Source: Planctomycetota bacterium | Lineage (GTDB): Bacteria; Planctomycetota; Phycisphaerae; UBA1845; PWPN01 | Direction of reading: 5' to 3' | NCBI GenBank assembly: GCA_016209665.1 | Contig: JACQVT010000865.1 | Location: forward strand, 1 to 6,488 | Length of the DNA: 6,488 nucleotides | In this document: positions 6,274-6,488 of the stretch, in pieces | Numbering within the stretch: position 1 is the first letter of the stretch | How the letters are laid out: each line of letters starts with the position of its first letter | The notes under the pieces: model-generated | The model's input: the letters and a program-made list of their open reading frames with translations, nothing else | The model's database searches: none | Told to the model about the DNA's origin: nothing | Made by a program: the position numbers and the translations under genes

Positions 6274-6488
6274 ATGAAGTTCTCCATCACCCCGACGGTG
6301 TTCTTCCTCGTCATCGGTTTTTGTGCTGCCGCGTCGGCTGAGATGGTGCCGTACAGGAAGCAGTGGGACGTGAAGCTGCAGGGCCTGCCGCCGAGCGAGG
6401 TGCTCACGAAACTCGACTTGGATCGGCCGGGACTCGAGAGGGTCAAGGTGGCCGCCGGCCAGGGGGATCGGTCCCGGGCCCTGGCCGA
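6274..6488 (+). CDS. Probable heparinase II/III-family protein, N-terminus only
   Basis: Only the first 71 codons are in the window; the frame is open to the edge. It begins MKFSITPTVFFLVIGFCAAASA, a clear signal peptide of about 22 residues with likely cleavage after Ala-Ser-Ala, so the product is exported. The stretch LDLDRPGLERVKVAAGQGDR (about residues 48-67) resembles the N-terminal helical region of heparinase II/III-type polysaccharide lyases, where an L-x-x-V-K-x-A segment and a GD turn lead into an (A)LLxYY helix. That continuation lies off the window, so the family call rests on a short motif recognised from memory. GGAG lies 6 bases upstream of the ATG. A lyase for uronic-acid polysaccharides would fit beside the sulfatase. 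It is transcribed away from the DAHP synthase. Confidence in a real secreted protein is high, in the family moderate. Confidence 0.65.
   Translation, partial: MKFSITPTVFFLVIGFCAAASAEMVPYRKQWDVKLQGLPPSEVLTKLDLDRPGLERVKVAAGQGDRSRALA

Noticed and set aside
6033..6446. 137-codon minus-strand frame at the right edge
   Set aside because: Antisense to the signal peptide of the plus-strand exported gene and composed of the REP-like arm and intergenic DNA; no recognisable domain.
1..6488. CRISPR array, IS element or transposase gene
   Set aside because: No regularly spaced identical repeats with unique spacers, and no transposase-like protein in any frame; the repeats present are short palindromes only.

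Overview
The window is a GC-rich bacterial chromosome segment that most resembles an environmental planctomycete (Phycisphaerae-like). This is inferred from three things: a secreted sulfatase beside a very large FG-GAP/VCBS repeat protein, the N-terminus of a probable heparinase II/III-family lyase, and intergenic scraps built from short palindromic repeats. No 16S or other marker gene is present, so the assignment is moderate at best.

Layout from left to right. Bases 1-182 carry no gene. They hold a short direct repeat, a probable intrinsic terminator for a rightward gene lying off the window, and a head-to-head pair of REP-like hairpins just past the sulfatase stop codon. Three genes then follow on the minus strand, in transcription order from right to left: a type I (AroG-type) DAHP synthase (6016-4877), a 946-residue secreted FG-GAP/VCBS protein (4669-1829), and a secreted formylglycine-dependent sulfatase (1745-183). 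The FG-GAP gene and the sulfatase are 83 bases apart and could be co-transcribed. The DAHP synthase is separated from them by 207 bases that include a 70-base imperfect palindrome. At the right edge a divergent plus-strand gene starts at 6274 and runs off the window. It has a signal peptide and looks like the start of a heparinase II/III-type protein.

The sulfatase, the FG-GAP protein and the probable lyase fit a locus for handling sulfated or uronic-acid polysaccharides outside the cytoplasm. The DAHP synthase (entry step of the shikimate pathway) is a housekeeping gene with no evident link to them.

Two observations stand out. First, the FG-GAP gene contains a 63-base palindromic element with a three-way-junction fold, inserted in frame inside the coding sequence. 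It is flanked by a near-perfect 7-base direct repeat and adds 22 codons. It behaves like the protein-coding palindromic elements known from Rickettsia. Second, the DAHP synthase is intact over its whole length except for one in-frame TAG, located exactly at the conserved lysine of the GWKGL motif. This could be a fresh nonsense mutation, a sequencing error or, less likely, a suppressed amber codon.
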